64,000 nucleotides of DNA from Flavobacterium anseongense (GCF_021608185.1 NZ_JAKIHN010000003.1:186001-250000); one strand, 5' to 3'. Shown: positions 39,830-49,184, numbered from the stretch's first letter. A program made the numbers and translations. Notes: generated by a model not told the origin, from the sequence alone.

Positions 39830-39855
39830 AAAAGGGAAAAGGGAAAAGGGAAAAG
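39830..39855. repeat. 7-bp tandem repeat AAAAGGG, about 3.7 copies
   Basis: Three AAAAGGG units plus AAAAG lie over the -33 region of the Mrp promoter. Confidence 0.85.
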
Positions 39856-39896
39856 TTTTTGATGGTTTGATAATTACAATTTATAGCTGCCTACTG

Positions 39897-40253
39897 CTAC
39901 TGCTTATCTGGTTGCCGGTAGGCAGGCTGATCGCTAATCACAGGCTGCCAAAAATGCTTTTCAAAATCAACAATCTGGTTATCGATAACTTTAATACCTT
40001 CGTTTTCCAATAGTTGCTGCATTAAATTGGTTCCGTCGAAATGATGCTTTCCTGAAAGTAATCCTTTTCTGTTGACAACTCTGTGTGCCGGAATGTCTTC
40101 CATATTGTGCGATGCATTCATTGCCCAGCCAACCATACGCGCAGAACGAGCGGTTCCTAATGCTTTGGCAATAGCGCCATAAGAGGTTACTTTTCCTTCC
40201 GGAATTTGTCTTGCGATTTCGTAAACTCTTTCAAAAAAATTAGCTTCTTCCAT
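39897..40253 (-). CDS. Alkyltransferase-like (ATL) protein, MGMT family without the active Cys
   Basis: The 118 residues show the MGMT DNA-binding domain: PEGKVTSYGAIAKALGTARS, ARMVGWAMNAS, and the active-site segment as IPAHRVVNRKG. True O6-methylguanine methyltransferases have PCHRV; the acceptor Cys is Ala here. ATL proteins bind O6-alkylguanine and flag it for nucleotide excision repair. The last ~12 residues come from a repeat-like GC-rich stretch. Its start shares one base with the LysE gene stop. Confidence 0.9.
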   Translation of the reverse strand: MEEANFFERVYEIARQIPEGKVTSYGAIAKALGTARSARMVGWAMNASHNMEDIPAHRVVNRKGLLSGKHHFDGTNLMQQLLENEGIKVIDNQIVDFEKHFWQPVISDQPAYRQPDKQ

Positions 40254-40879
40254 TATTTATATAACAATTTAAAAAGCGTTATAACCGCCATAAAAGTAGT
40301 TACCGAACCAATGATGGTATTGATGTTTCGCATTAAAAATTCGGTTTTCTTTTCAATTTTTTTAAAGGCAACGATGTAAATATAAAAAACGGTAAACGAA
40401 CCACTCACAACTCCGATTACAAAAGAAGAAACCGGAATTTTATCAAAACTAAAATAGCCCGAAGCCGACAAACTCATGCTCGCAAAAACATAAAATGGAA
40501 TGGGCAATAAATTTAAAGTCGACAACAACATTCCCAAAAAGAAACGGTTCGATTTTCCTTTGACTTTGCTATCGGTTTTGATTTTCTTTGGTTGTTTGGC
40601 AATCCAGAAAAAATAAATACTCAGTAACGAAAAAACAAAAATGCCAATTTCCTGAAGTGTAGAAACAATTTCCTCGTGTATGCTTATAAATCGGGCAAAT
40701 AATACGGCAATGAAAGTTTGAAAAAATATGATTACCGATGCGCCAGCTGCAAAACTTAAAGCTTCGTTTTTACCTTCCTGCGTACTGATTTTTGCTGCTG
40801 TCATATTGATTAAACCCGGAAGAATAACCGCCAAAAAAGCAATGCAAAAACCTAAGACAAGTGGTAAAAAAAACTGCAT
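40253..40879 (-). CDS. LysE-family transporter
   Basis: The 208-residue membrane protein has six hydrophobic segments, starting FLPLVLGFCIAFLAVILPGL with the LysE/RhtB-like PGL turn, and conserved NMTAAKISTQEGKNEALSFA. It is expected to export an amino acid or a small metabolite. It lies between trmB and the ATL gene; with trmB it abuts base to base, so these minus-strand genes probably form an operon. Confidence 0.85.
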   Translation of the reverse strand: MQFFLPLVLGFCIAFLAVILPGLINMTAAKISTQEGKNEALSFAAGASVIIFFQTFIAVLFARFISIHEEIVSTLQEIGIFVFSLLSIYFFWIAKQPKKIKTDSKVKGKSNRFFLGMLLSTLNLLPIPFYVFASMSLSASGYFSFDKIPVSSFVIGVVSGSFTVFYIYIVAFKKIEKKTEFLMRNINTIIGSVTTFMAVITLFKLLYK

Positions 40880-41554
40880 TTATTTGATTTTGAAACGAAT
40901 ATACGTAATTGCCTTGTTGATTTCCAAATATTGCTTTTCGTAGAATGTTTGGATTGCTGTTACCACTTCCGGTGCACCTTCGTTTTTGTACACATTGTGA
41001 TTCGCATACAAGACTTCGTGCCCTTCGCCATGCAATAATCCAAGCGTGTAACCGTGCATGAATTCGCTATCGGTTTTGAGATTTACAACGCCGTTTGGCT
41101 TCAGGATTTTCTTGTACAACTGTAAAAATTCCGAATTAGTCATTCGGTGTTTGGTGCGTTTGTATTTGATTTGCGGATCCGGGAAAGTAATCCAGATTTC
41201 ATCGACTTCATTCTCGGCAAAAATGAAATTGATTAATTCAATTTGAGTTCGGACAAAAGCCACATTGTGCATTCCACCATCGACAGCTGTTTTGGCTCCA
41301 CGCCAGAACCTTGCTCCTTTTATATCGATTCCGACAAAATTTTTATCGGGATAACGTTCGGCCAAGCCAACAGAATATTCGCCTTTACCGCAACCCAATT
41401 CAATAATTATTGGATTGCCATTTTTAAAAAAATCCGAATTCCATTTTCCTTTTAATGCAAATTCTCCGCCTACAACTTCTTCCCTTGTTGGTTGAAAAAC
41501 GTTTTCAAATGTTTCGTTTTCCTTAAACCGTTTTAATTTATTCTTACTTCCCAC
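40880..41554 (-). CDS. trmB: tRNA (guanine(46)-N7)-methyltransferase
   Basis: The 224 residues match TrmB: SAM motif IIELGCGKGEYSVGLAERYP, VGIDIKGARFWRGAK, EIWITFPDPQIKYKRTKHRM with the catalytic Asp of the PDPxxK segment, and NLKTDSEFMH. It methylates G46 in the variable loop of tRNAs. It is first in a minus-strand run trmB-lysE-ATL. Confidence 0.94.
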   Translation of the reverse strand: MGSKNKLKRFKENETFENVFQPTREEVVGGEFALKGKWNSDFFKNGNPIIIELGCGKGEYSVGLAERYPDKNFVGIDIKGARFWRGAKTAVDGGMHNVAFVRTQIELINFIFAENEVDEIWITFPDPQIKYKRTKHRMTNSEFLQLYKKILKPNGVVNLKTDSEFMHGYTLGLLHGEGHEVLYANHNVYKNEGAPEVVTAIQTFYEKQYLEINKAITYIRFKIK

Positions 41555-41640
41555 AAACTTAATTTTTTGGTAAAATTAAGGAAATATAAACTATTCAAAA
41601 TCTTTTTTACTTTGCAATGTTAAAACCGTAATTTCACTAC

Positions 41641-42705
41641 TTGAAAAATTCGACAAAAAATATTCTGGTTGCCCCTTTAAATTGGGGTTTGGGTCACGCG
41701 ACACGCTGTATTCCTATTATTCGTGAATTGGAAAAAAATGGTTTTACACCGATTCTTGCTTCCGATGGCGTAGCGTTGCAACTGCTTCAGAAAGAGTTTC
41801 CGCATTTGCAATCGTTGGAATTGCCTTCTTATGAAATTGAATATGCCAAAAACGGTGCTGATTTCAAATGGAAATTGATTAAGAACAGTCCAAAAATGAT
41901 TGATGCTATTTTTACGGAAAAGAAAATTGTCAAAAAATGGATTGCCGAATTTAATTTGCAAGGCATTATTTCGGATAATCGATTGGGCGTTTACAGCAAA
42001 AAGATTCCGAGTGTTTTTATGACGCATCAGCTCAATGTTTTGTCCGGAAAAACGACATGGATTTCGAGCAAACTGCACCAACATTTTATCAAAAAGTTTA
42101 CAGAATGCTGGATTCCGGATATAAAGGAAAACCCAAACCTAACCGGAAAACTGGGACATTTAAAAAACAGCTCACTAAATCTGAAATATCTTGGTCCGTT
42201 AAGTCGATTAGAAAAAAAAGACTTGCCGATTAAATATGATTTGATGGTTATACTTTCCGGACCTGAACCGCAGCGTACTTTTTTGGAAGAAAAACTCATA
42301 AAGGAAGTTCAATCATTTAAAGGGAAAGTGCTTTTTATCAAAGGAATAATTGAATCTGAACAAAAAACAACTAAAGACAAAAATGTGACCTATTACAATT
42401 TTATGACTTCCTCTGAAATTGAAACCGCTTTTAACGAAAGTGAAACTGTGCTTTGTCGTTCGGGTTATACTACTGTTATGGATTTGGCAAAGCTGCAGAA
42501 GAAGGCATTTTTTATACCAACGCCTGGGCAATTTGAGCAAGAATATCTGGCAAAAAGATTAAAGCGAAATGGCTTTATTCCTTATGCTAAACAAGACAAT
42601 TTTATAATAGAAAATTTACTGGAAGTTAAACTATACGGAGGTTTGCCACAGTTAAAAAAGCAAATCGACTGGAAACAATTATTGGTGCTTTTCAAGCGTG
42701 AATGA
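41641..42705 (+). CDS. Glycosyltransferase (GT28/MurG-like fold)
   Basis: The 354-residue protein has the GT-B arrangement: N-terminal ILVAPLNWGLGHATRCIPII with the GLGHATR loop, and a C-terminal donor-binding half (MVILSGPEPQRTFLEEKLI, SETVLCRSGYTTVMDLAKLQ, FIPTPGQFEQEYLAKRL) similar to GT28/MurG. TTG at 41641 is the only usable start because an upstream in-frame ATG meets a stop four codons later. Its target is unknown. It overlaps the histidine kinase gene tail by 27 bases on opposite strands. Confidence 0.85.
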   Translation: MKNSTKNILVAPLNWGLGHATRCIPIIRELEKNGFTPILASDGVALQLLQKEFPHLQSLELPSYEIEYAKNGADFKWKLIKNSPKMIDAIFTEKKIVKKWIAEFNLQGIISDNRLGVYSKKIPSVFMTHQLNVLSGKTTWISSKLHQHFIKKFTECWIPDIKENPNLTGKLGHLKNSSLNLKYLGPLSRLEKKDLPIKYDLMVILSGPEPQRTFLEEKLIKEVQSFKGKVLFIKGIIESEQKTTKDKNVTYYNFMTSSEIETAFNESETVLCRSGYTTVMDLAKLQKKAFFIPTPGQFEQEYLAKRLKRNGFIPYAKQDNFIIENLLEVKLYGGLPQLKKQIDWKQLLVLFKRE

Positions 42706-43722
42706 AAATTCAGAACCTTTACCGTATTCGCTTTCTACATAGATTTTTTCGCCGTGTGCTTCGATGATGTGTTTTACGATTGAAAGTCCAAGTCCGGAAC
42801 CGCCTTCGCTTCTTGCACCGCTTTTATCTACTCTGAAAAAACGTTCGAATAGTCTTGGAATATATTGCTTTTCTATTCCTTCGCCATTATCTCGAATGCG
42901 AACAATTATTTTTTCGTTAACCAAATCTTCGATGGTAACTTCGGTTGTGCCGTTTTCTTTTCCGTATTTTATCGAATTCATTATCAGATTGGAAAGCACT
43001 TGTTGAATTTTTTCCTGATCGGCAAAAACGTTTATGGCTTTGTTGTACTTTCTGTCAAACATGAGAATGATGTTCTTTTTATCGGCAGTCATTTCGAGTA
43101 AATCGAAAACACTTTGCACCAAATCAACAATGTTAAACTTTTTTAATTCGAGGTTAACATCGCCCATTTCGAGTTTGGATATCATGTCTAAATCTTCAAC
43201 GATATAGACCAATCTCTCTACTCCTTTTTCGGCTCTTTCCAAATATTTCTTTCGGATTTTTTTGTCATCCATAGCGCCATCAAGCAATGTTGAAAGATAA
43301 CCTTGTACTGTAAACAAAGGTGTTTTTAATTCATGTGAAACATTACCAAGAAATTCTCTTCGGTATTCTTCACGTACTTTTAAGGTTTCGATTTCGAGTT
43401 TTTTATCGGTGGCAAACTTTTTAACCTGTTTAGTCAAGGTTTCCATATCGGTTGTGATAGGCTGATTTCGGAAAGAAGTCGATTCTAAAAGCGAAACATC
43501 GTCATAGATTTTTTTAACTCTTCGATAGATGAATCTTTCGACACGATATTGGATAACAAAAAAGGAGAAAGTAGCAATCGAAACGGCAAATACGAGTATA
43601 ATTGGCAATGAAAATTCATGGAAAAACCACAACAAAATCGCAAGAAAACCTGTAGAAAAAGCAGTAATATATGCTGTTGAAATTAAAGCAAACGTATAGG
43701 TTTTCTTGAAATTTATTTTCAT
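42679..43722 (-). CDS. Sensor histidine kinase, PhoR-like
   Basis: The 347 residues have two N-terminal TM helices at about 10-32 and 35-57, then a HisKA domain with LGNVSHELKTPLFTVQGYL (phosphoacceptor His at about 132). The HATPase_c domain has NLIMNSIKYGKE (N box), VRIRDNGEGIEKQYIPRLFE (G1/F box) and GGSGLGLSIVKHII (G2). It lacks a large periplasmic sensor, as in PhoR-type kinases. It abuts the response regulator gene with no gap. Confidence 0.92.
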   Translation of the reverse strand: MKINFKKTYTFALISTAYITAFSTGFLAILLWFFHEFSLPIILVFAVSIATFSFFVIQYRVERFIYRRVKKIYDDVSLLESTSFRNQPITTDMETLTKQVKKFATDKKLEIETLKVREEYRREFLGNVSHELKTPLFTVQGYLSTLLDGAMDDKKIRKKYLERAEKGVERLVYIVEDLDMISKLEMGDVNLELKKFNIVDLVQSVFDLLEMTADKKNIILMFDRKYNKAINVFADQEKIQQVLSNLIMNSIKYGKENGTTEVTIEDLVNEKIIVRIRDNGEGIEKQYIPRLFERFFRVDKSGARSEGGSGLGLSIVKHIIEAHGEKIYVESEYGKGSEFSFTLEKHQ

Positions 43723-44406
43723 TTACACTTCTAATTTATAGCCAACACCTTTGATGGTTTTGAATAAATCTTCGCCAATTTTTTCGCGGAGTTTTCTAAT
43801 GTGAACATCGATAGTTCTTCCTCCAACGATGACTTCATTGCCCCAAACTTTATCCAGAATTTCTTCGCGTTTGAATACTTTCCCAGGTTTTGAAGCCAAG
43901 AGATAAAACAGCTCGAATTCTTTTCTCGGCAACACAATTTCTTTGTTGTCCTTGATGATTTTATATTCTTCTCTGTTGATTTCAATGCCACCAACATTGA
44001 GTGTTTCTGAAGTATGCTCGTCACTTTTTAAACGACGGAGTAAGGCTTTGACTTTGCTTACCAATAATTTTGGTTTGATTGGTTTGGTGATATAATCATC
44101 AGCACCAGCGTCAAATCCGGCAACTTGAGAGTAATCTTCGCTTCTAGCGGTTAAAAACGTAATAATAACGTTACTCAATTCTGGTAGTTTCCTAATGTTT
44201 TCGCAGGCTTCCATTCCGTCCATTTCGGGCATCATCACATCCATAATGATGAGTTGTGGCAATTCTTTCTTGGCTTTGGTTATGGCTTCTTTCCCGTTGG
44301 TAGCGGTTACAATTTGATAACCTTCCTGAGAAAGATTATATCCTACAATCTCTAGGATATCCTGCTCGTCATCTACTAATAAAATCTTGATGTCTTTTTT
44401 TTTCAT
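43723..44406 (-). CDS. OmpR/PhoB-family response regulator
   Basis: The start is ATG 44406 (MKKKDIKILLVDDEQDILEI). The 227 residues contain a receiver domain (acidic DDE near residue 12, phospho-acceptor Asp in LIIMDVMMPEMDG at about 54, Lys in DYITKPIKP) and a winged-helix DNA-binding domain (LPRKEFELFYLLASKPGKVF, VHIRKLREKI). It partners the PhoR-like kinase. It is divergent from the TonB receptor gene, which it may control through the GTTAAC repeats in between. Confidence 0.93.
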   Translation of the reverse strand: MKKKDIKILLVDDEQDILEIVGYNLSQEGYQIVTATNGKEAITKAKKELPQLIIMDVMMPEMDGMEACENIRKLPELSNVIITFLTARSEDYSQVAGFDAGADDYITKPIKPKLLVSKVKALLRRLKSDEHTSETLNVGGIEINREEYKIIKDNKEIVLPRKEFELFYLLASKPGKVFKREEILDKVWGNEVIVGGRTIDVHIRKLREKIGEDLFKTIKGVGYKLEV

Positions 44407-44477
44407 ATGTGGACACAATTGTTTTTGTGGATGTAAATGTAAAGATAATACAAAATGAATTGATAAATGAAGCGGGA

Positions 44478-44520
44478 GTTAACCGTAATTTAATATGTTA
44501 ACAATTTGGTAATAGTTAAA
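44478..44520. promoter_or_regulatory. Candidate response-regulator binding repeats (GTTAAC x3)
   Basis: GTTAAC occurs at 44478 and 44497 and GTTAAA at 44515, spaced 19 and 18 bases, about two DNA turns apart. They lie in the divergent region about 50 bases before the TTTCTTTG -7-like box (44568) of the TonB receptor gene. Confidence 0.35.
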
Positions 44521-44598
44521 GAACAAAATGGTAATAATGGAGTAACACGACCTTTACATTACGGTGGTTTCTTTGCACCAAAATTAAACACAACTGAA

Positions 44599-47367
44599 AT
44601 GAAATTTAAATTAATTGTTACTTTTTTACTTATAACGGTTCTTGGTTTCGCTCAAAACAAAGGAACCATTACAGGAACATTGACTGATAAAGATTTAAAT
44701 AATGAAAGTTTGCCTTTTGCCAATGTGGTGCTAAAAGGAACTACCATTGGAGTAACGACAGATGAAACCGGAAAATATACTATTGCTGTTGAAGCCGGAA
44801 GTTATACAATCCAGTTTAGCTTTTTGGGTTATGAAACCATCGAAGAAAAAGTGGAAGTTAAAGCCGGAGAAACTCTTACCCTTAACAAAGCTCTTGGTTC
44901 GGGAAGTTATCAATTAAAAGATGTGGTAATTCAGAACACAACTAGCCGTGAAAAAGAAACTGCTTTGTTATTGGAGCAGAAAAAAGCAGTCGAAATTAAA
45001 CAAAGTATTGGTGCTCAGGAAATGTCGAGAAAAGGGGTTTCAACTGTAGAAGAAGGATTGACTAAGATTTCAGGAATTACCAAAGTAGAATCAAAAGGCT
45101 TATTCATCCGTGGGTTAGAAGATCGGTATAATAGTTTACTAATTAATGGATTGGCTGTTCCTTCTAACAGTCCATTCAAAAAAATAATTCCATTAGACCA
45201 ATTTCCAACAGATGTTGTGGGTTATATGGATGTTTATAAAACCTTCAATCCTGATATTTATGGCGACTTTGCCGGTGCTACTATTGATGTTATTACAAGT
45301 CAAACTCAGGAAAGCCAGACCAAGTTAAGTTATGGCGTAGGTTATACGACTAACAATAACGGAAGTGATTTTTTACTTTCTACAGATGCTGATAACACCA
45401 AAAGCTTTTTTGGTTTTGGCGGACAAGAACGTCAATTGCCTGCGGGTTATGGTGCTATTCCTAACGGGAGAATTGATAACGACTATAAATCGAGTTGGAA
45501 TGTTAAAAAAACATCAGCGCCTTTGAATACTAGTTTCGGTGTCAGTCATTCAGGAAAATTTTATTTGGGTAAGGAAAAGAACAAGTTAAACTATGTATTC
45601 GCTACCAATTTTGATAACACATATCAAATTCGAAGAGGAGTTGACAGAACATTTTCACAAGGTCAGGGTATTTACGACAATAATCTTGTAAAAGAAGAAT
45701 ACAAATTTCAGACACAATCTTCTGTATTGGTTGGATTGCAATATAAAACAGACCGTATGAAGTTATTATACAATACTTTATACTTAAAGTCAACCGAAAA
45801 TCTTATACAAGACCAGGTTGGCTACACCAGAACTGCAGTTGACAATCCGAATGAATTTATTCGATTAAACCAATACGAGCAATCGGATTATTTTGCCAAT
45901 CAATTTTTTGGAAACTACAAAATCACTAGTGATGACAAGCATTCTGTAAAAGGTGGTTTGTCTTTCACCCGAACCAAATACAGTCAACCTGACAGAAAAT
46001 TTATTACCGGAACGAAAATCAGCGAAACTGAAATCAACACCCAATACGGAAGTAATAACTTGTTGCGTCAGTTTTTCAACATCGACAACAATTACCATAT
46101 GTCGGGCAATTTAGAATACAACTATAAATTCGGGAAAAGCGAAGACCTAAAACACAAATTCTCTTTTGGGTATAATGGTTTTGCCGAATACATGGTGTCA
46201 AAATTCCGATTTACTTTTGGTGTGCCAAATTCAGGTGCGACACCATATAATGTGGTTGTAAATGAAATTGACCAAGCGATTCAGGATGATATTACTGCCA
46301 ACTTTCTTTCGTTTACCGAACAATCTTCTGCCGAATGGAAAACCAAAGTATTGCAAAGAGCCGATGCTTTGTACACCAAATTTCTATATCATTTTTCCGA
46401 AAAACTGGAGTTAAATATTGGTCTTAGAGCCGAGAACACTTTACGTGAATACAAATACAAATCGATTGTAGATCCAATCAACAATCCGTATAGAAAAAAG
46501 ACCAACGAGAATTTATACATTTTACCTTCTATCAATGTTAAGTATGCTCTTAATGATAAAAGTAATCTTCGTTTGGCAGCCTCAAAAACCTACACCAAAC
46601 CAGTGCTTTTTGAAAGTTTGGACATCAACTTAATCAACGCAGATGGTACAACTGAAAGAGGTAATTCTGACATTGAGAACAGTGAAAATTACAATGTTGA
46701 TTTGAAATTTGAATTGTTCCCTACCAAAAACGAATTATTTGCCGCTACATTATTCACTAAATACATAGACAATCAGATAGAAAGAACCGTTCAGGCAAGT
46801 GCTACAGGAAGCGGACAAACCATAACTTATTTCAACAATAAAAGTGCAACACTGTTTGGTGCTGAATTCGAATTTCTTGTTCAACTAAGTCGAATAAACA
46901 AAAATCTTGAAGGTTTTTCATTTGGAACCAATACTTCATTGATGATTACAGAAGCGACAGTTAACAAAAATCGTGATGGCTATTTTGACACTTTTGAAAA
47001 AAGAAAATTACAAGGTGCTTCCGGTTGGTTGGTTAATTCCGATTTGAAATATGAGTTCCTTTTGAACCCGAAATGGAAAAACACAGCTTCATTGGTATAC
47101 AATGTATATGGCGAAAGGATTTATGCTGTTGGAGTTGCAGGAAACGATCATATTTATGAGAAACCGTTTCACAAACTGGATTTTGTTTGGGGAAGTACTA
47201 TCAATAAAAAATGGGATATTAAGTTCTCGATTGACAATATTTTGAATCCAACTTATAAAAGAGAATTAGGAGACAACAGCAAGATTAGTATTGACGAATC
47301 TTCACTCCTTTTGGAAAGCTACAAAAGAGGTGTTGGGTTTTCAACAAGTCTGTCTTACACATTCTAA
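44599..47367 (+). CDS. TonB-dependent outer-membrane receptor with CarboxypepD-reg-like N-domain
   Basis: ATG 44599 (MKFKLIVTFLLITVLGFAQN) gives a Sec signal; an earlier frame start at 44506 precedes the promoter. The 922 residues hold a carboxypeptidase-regulatory-like sandwich (TITGTLTDKDLNNESLPFAN), a plug domain (LFIRGLEDRYNSLLINGLAV; KTFNPDIYGDFAGATIDVIT), and a 22-strand-type barrel ending in an aromatic residue (GFSTSLSYTF). It imports a substrate through the outer membrane. The neighbourhood with a lipoprotein and a PhoRB-like system hints at phosphate or organophosphate uptake. Confidence 0.9.
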   Translation: MKFKLIVTFLLITVLGFAQNKGTITGTLTDKDLNNESLPFANVVLKGTTIGVTTDETGKYTIAVEAGSYTIQFSFLGYETIEEKVEVKAGETLTLNKALGSGSYQLKDVVIQNTTSREKETALLLEQKKAVEIKQSIGAQEMSRKGVSTVEEGLTKISGITKVESKGLFIRGLEDRYNSLLINGLAVPSNSPFKKIIPLDQFPTDVVGYMDVYKTFNPDIYGDFAGATIDVITSQTQESQTKLSYGVGYTTNNNGSDFLLSTDADNTKSFFGFGGQERQLPAGYGAIPNGRIDNDYKSSWNVKKTSAPLNTSFGVSHSGKFYLGKEKNKLNYVFATNFDNTYQIRRGVDRTFSQGQGIYDNNLVKEEYKFQTQSSVLVGLQYKTDRMKLLYNTLYLKSTENLIQDQVGYTRTAVDNPNEFIRLNQYEQSDYFANQFFGNYKITSDDKHSVKGGLSFTRTKYSQPDRKFITGTKISETEINTQYGSNNLLRQFFNIDNNYHMSGNLEYNYKFGKSEDLKHKFSFGYNGFAEYMVSKFRFTFGVPNSGATPYNVVVNEIDQAIQDDITANFLSFTEQSSAEWKTKVLQRADALYTKFLYHFSEKLELNIGLRAENTLREYKYKSIVDPINNPYRKKTNENLYILPSINVKYALNDKSNLRLAASKTYTKPVLFESLDINLINADGTTERGNSDIENSENYNVDLKFELFPTKNELFAATLFTKYIDNQIERTVQASATGSGQTITYFNNKSATLFGAEFEFLVQLSRINKNLEGFSFGTNTSLMITEATVNKNRDGYFDTFEKRKLQGASGWLVNSDLKYEFLLNPKWKNTASLVYNVYGERIYAVGVAGNDHIYEKPFHKLDFVWGSTINKKWDIKFSIDNILNPTYKRELGDNSKISIDESSLLLESYKRGVGFSTSLSYTF

Positions 47368-47374
47368 AAATGAA

Positions 47375-47399
47375 AAGAGCTCTTAGGAGTTCTTTTTTA
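47375..47399 (+). terminator. Weak terminator after the TonB receptor
   Basis: AAGAGCTC-TTAG-GAGTTCTT plus TTTTT, with one G-U pair. Some read-through into the next gene is possible. Confidence 0.65.
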
Positions 47400-47526
47400 T
47401 TCATAATAAGGAAACATTGGTTTTACAATTAAATAATTAACCGATAACTTTTAAATAATGATAACAAAACGTTTAAAAAACACACCCGAATTAGTTTTGT
47501 CAAAACAATTTAAAACACAATTAAAC

Positions 47527-48687
47527 ATGAAAAATTTATTCTTAAGTCTTACTATTTTATCAACATTATTTGTTGGCTGTTCAACTGATGACGATGAAGG
47601 AACTATTCTACCGGTAGAAGGAGAATTAACCGGAGCAATAACTACTAATAAAACATATGCTTTTGGTAATTATACTTTGAACGGAATCGTAACAATTGAA
47701 AATGGGGTTACAGTAACTTTTGATGCAGGTTCGACTATCACTGCTAATGCTGCTAATGGCGTAGATGCTATAGTGGTTAAAAATGGCGGAAAATTAATCA
47801 TGAACGGAACAGCTGCTCAACCAATTGTATTGACAGAACCTACAGCAACTCCGGGTTCTTGGGGTGGAATTATCATTTATGGAGATGCTCCAATCAATGG
47901 TGCTGGTGGTGTTACAACAAAAACCTCTGAAGATGGGTTAAATCTAACTTATGGTGGAACAAATCCAACACACAATGGCGGAACTTTACGTTATGTAAGA
48001 GTGGAATACGCAGGTAAAAAGATTACTGACGGAACAAGTGAAATGAATGGTTTTTCATTTTATTCTGTTGGATCAGGAACTACTTTAGACCATTTAGTTT
48101 CCTACAAAGGTGCTGATGATGGTTATGAGTTTTATGGCGGAACTGTTAGTGCTACAAATTTGATTTCTTATGGAAATTATGACGATTCTTTCGACTGGCA
48201 AGATGGATGGAAAGGTCAAAACAATTCTAACTGGTATGCTTACCAAACAGGAACAGGTAATTTTGGAATGGAAATAGAAGCTTCAAACAACAACAACGCT
48301 TTTTGGCCGGTAATTTCAAATATTACTTTAGTAAGAGCAGCAGGAACTGTTACTGAAGGCGGATCTTCAGCTGCAGAATATGACGCTATCCAATTCAAAA
48401 AACAAGGGAATGGTGATTTTTCAAACATCGTAATTTCAGGATACACTACTGCCAATTCTACAGCCGTTAGAATTCAAGATGCCGGAACTAATACGGATCA
48501 AGTTAACGGAAACAAAATAAAACTTACTGCTGTAAAAATTAATGATGGAACTTCACAATTTTCAGGAGCCGGGAGTTTAAGCGTTGTTTTTCCAAGCGGA
48601 CAATACACTACAAGTGATAGTGCCACTGGAGCCAGCATTTCTTCGGGGATTTGGGCTACTGTTAACGGAACTACTTTGATTCCTTAA
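47527..48687 (+). CDS. Beta-helix lipoprotein of the TonB-receptor locus
   Basis: ATG 47527 gives a lipoprotein signal (MKNLFLSLTILSTLFVGC, lipidation at C18), unlike the frame start at 47458. The 386 residues are rich in Gly, Thr and Asn, with repeats of beta-helix type (NGIVTIENGVTVTFDAGSTI, GGKLIMNGTAAQPIVLTEPT, GSWGGIIIYGDAPINGAGG, LRYVRVEYAGK). Such proteins accompany TonB receptors in Bacteroidetes and may capture substrate at the surface. A function beyond that is not known. Confidence 0.8.
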   Translation: MKNLFLSLTILSTLFVGCSTDDDEGTILPVEGELTGAITTNKTYAFGNYTLNGIVTIENGVTVTFDAGSTITANAANGVDAIVVKNGGKLIMNGTAAQPIVLTEPTATPGSWGGIIIYGDAPINGAGGVTTKTSEDGLNLTYGGTNPTHNGGTLRYVRVEYAGKKITDGTSEMNGFSFYSVGSGTTLDHLVSYKGADDGYEFYGGTVSATNLISYGNYDDSFDWQDGWKGQNNSNWYAYQTGTGNFGMEIEASNNNNAFWPVISNITLVRAAGTVTEGGSSAAEYDAIQFKKQGNGDFSNIVISGYTTANSTAVRIQDAGTNTDQVNGNKIKLTAVKINDGTSQFSGAGSLSVVFPSGQYTTSDSATGASISSGIWATVNGTTLIP

Positions 48688-48705
48688 TCATAATTAAAAA
48701 TATAT

Positions 48706-48740
48706 AAATCCCGAAATTAATTTTTCGGGATTTTTTTTTG
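48706..48740 (+). terminator. Terminator of the beta-helix lipoprotein gene
   Basis: AAATCCCGAAATTAATTTTT, then CGGGATTTTTTTTT. The stem ATCCCGAAA/TTTCGGGAT is followed by a long T run. Confidence 0.85.
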
Positions 48741-48748
48741 GCACAATA

Positions 48749-48783
48749 TTGGTAATCTGTTTAAAATAAATTTTATACATTTG
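48749..48783 (+). promoter_or_regulatory. Candidate promoter of the 48803 gene
   Basis: TTG at 48749 and TACATTTG at 48776-48783, spacing 24 (one more than usual). ATG follows 19 bases later. Confidence 0.45.
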
Positions 48784-48802
48784 TAATAACCAAATTGAAG
48801 TC

Positions 48803-49111
48803 ATGAAAAAAAATTACTTTATACTAATAGTATTCCTTATGTTTTCTCTTGTTAGCTTTGCGCAAGATGGAAAGCAGCCTAGTGAATCCCTTGGTTTTTA
48901 TCCAAATCCGGTAAGTAATGGAAAGATATACATTACTTCAAAAACTTCATTGGATAAAGAAATTTCAATATTTGATGTTTTAGGAAAAAAAGTTTTACAA
49001 ACTACTATTTCATCTCGCGAGCTAAATATTGCTTCTATTCCTCCCGGTGTTTATATTATTAAAATTACAGAAGGCGATACTACCGCTACCAGAAAACTAA
49101 TTGTCAGATAG
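48803..49111 (+). CDS. Minimal T9SS sorting-domain protein without cargo
   Basis: The 102-residue precursor is only a Sec signal (MKKNYFILIVFLMFSLVSFA, Q) followed by a type A sorting domain: FYPNPVSNGKIYITSKT, SIFDVLGKKVLQTTISS, GVYIIKITEGDTTATRKLIV. There is just a ten-residue linker and no cargo domain. It resembles the C-terminus of the 49216 gene (YPNPVSNG and KLVIR end). It may be a decoy, a chaperone, or a remnant of a larger gene. It has its own promoter-like box. Confidence 0.85.
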   Translation: MKKNYFILIVFLMFSLVSFAQDGKQPSESLGFYPNPVSNGKIYITSKTSLDKEISIFDVLGKKVLQTTISSRELNIASIPPGVYIIKITEGDTTATRKLIVR

Positions 49112-49184
49112 TTGTCTTTCTAAAAATTAATCTTTTTTTAATCATTTTTTTACAGTCTTATTTTCTGCAAAGAAAATTTGTGCT

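Noticed and set aside
39368..39862. 164-codon plus-strand frame opposite the Mrp gene
   Set aside because: It overlaps the conserved P-loop ATPase gene and its promoter, and has no family features.
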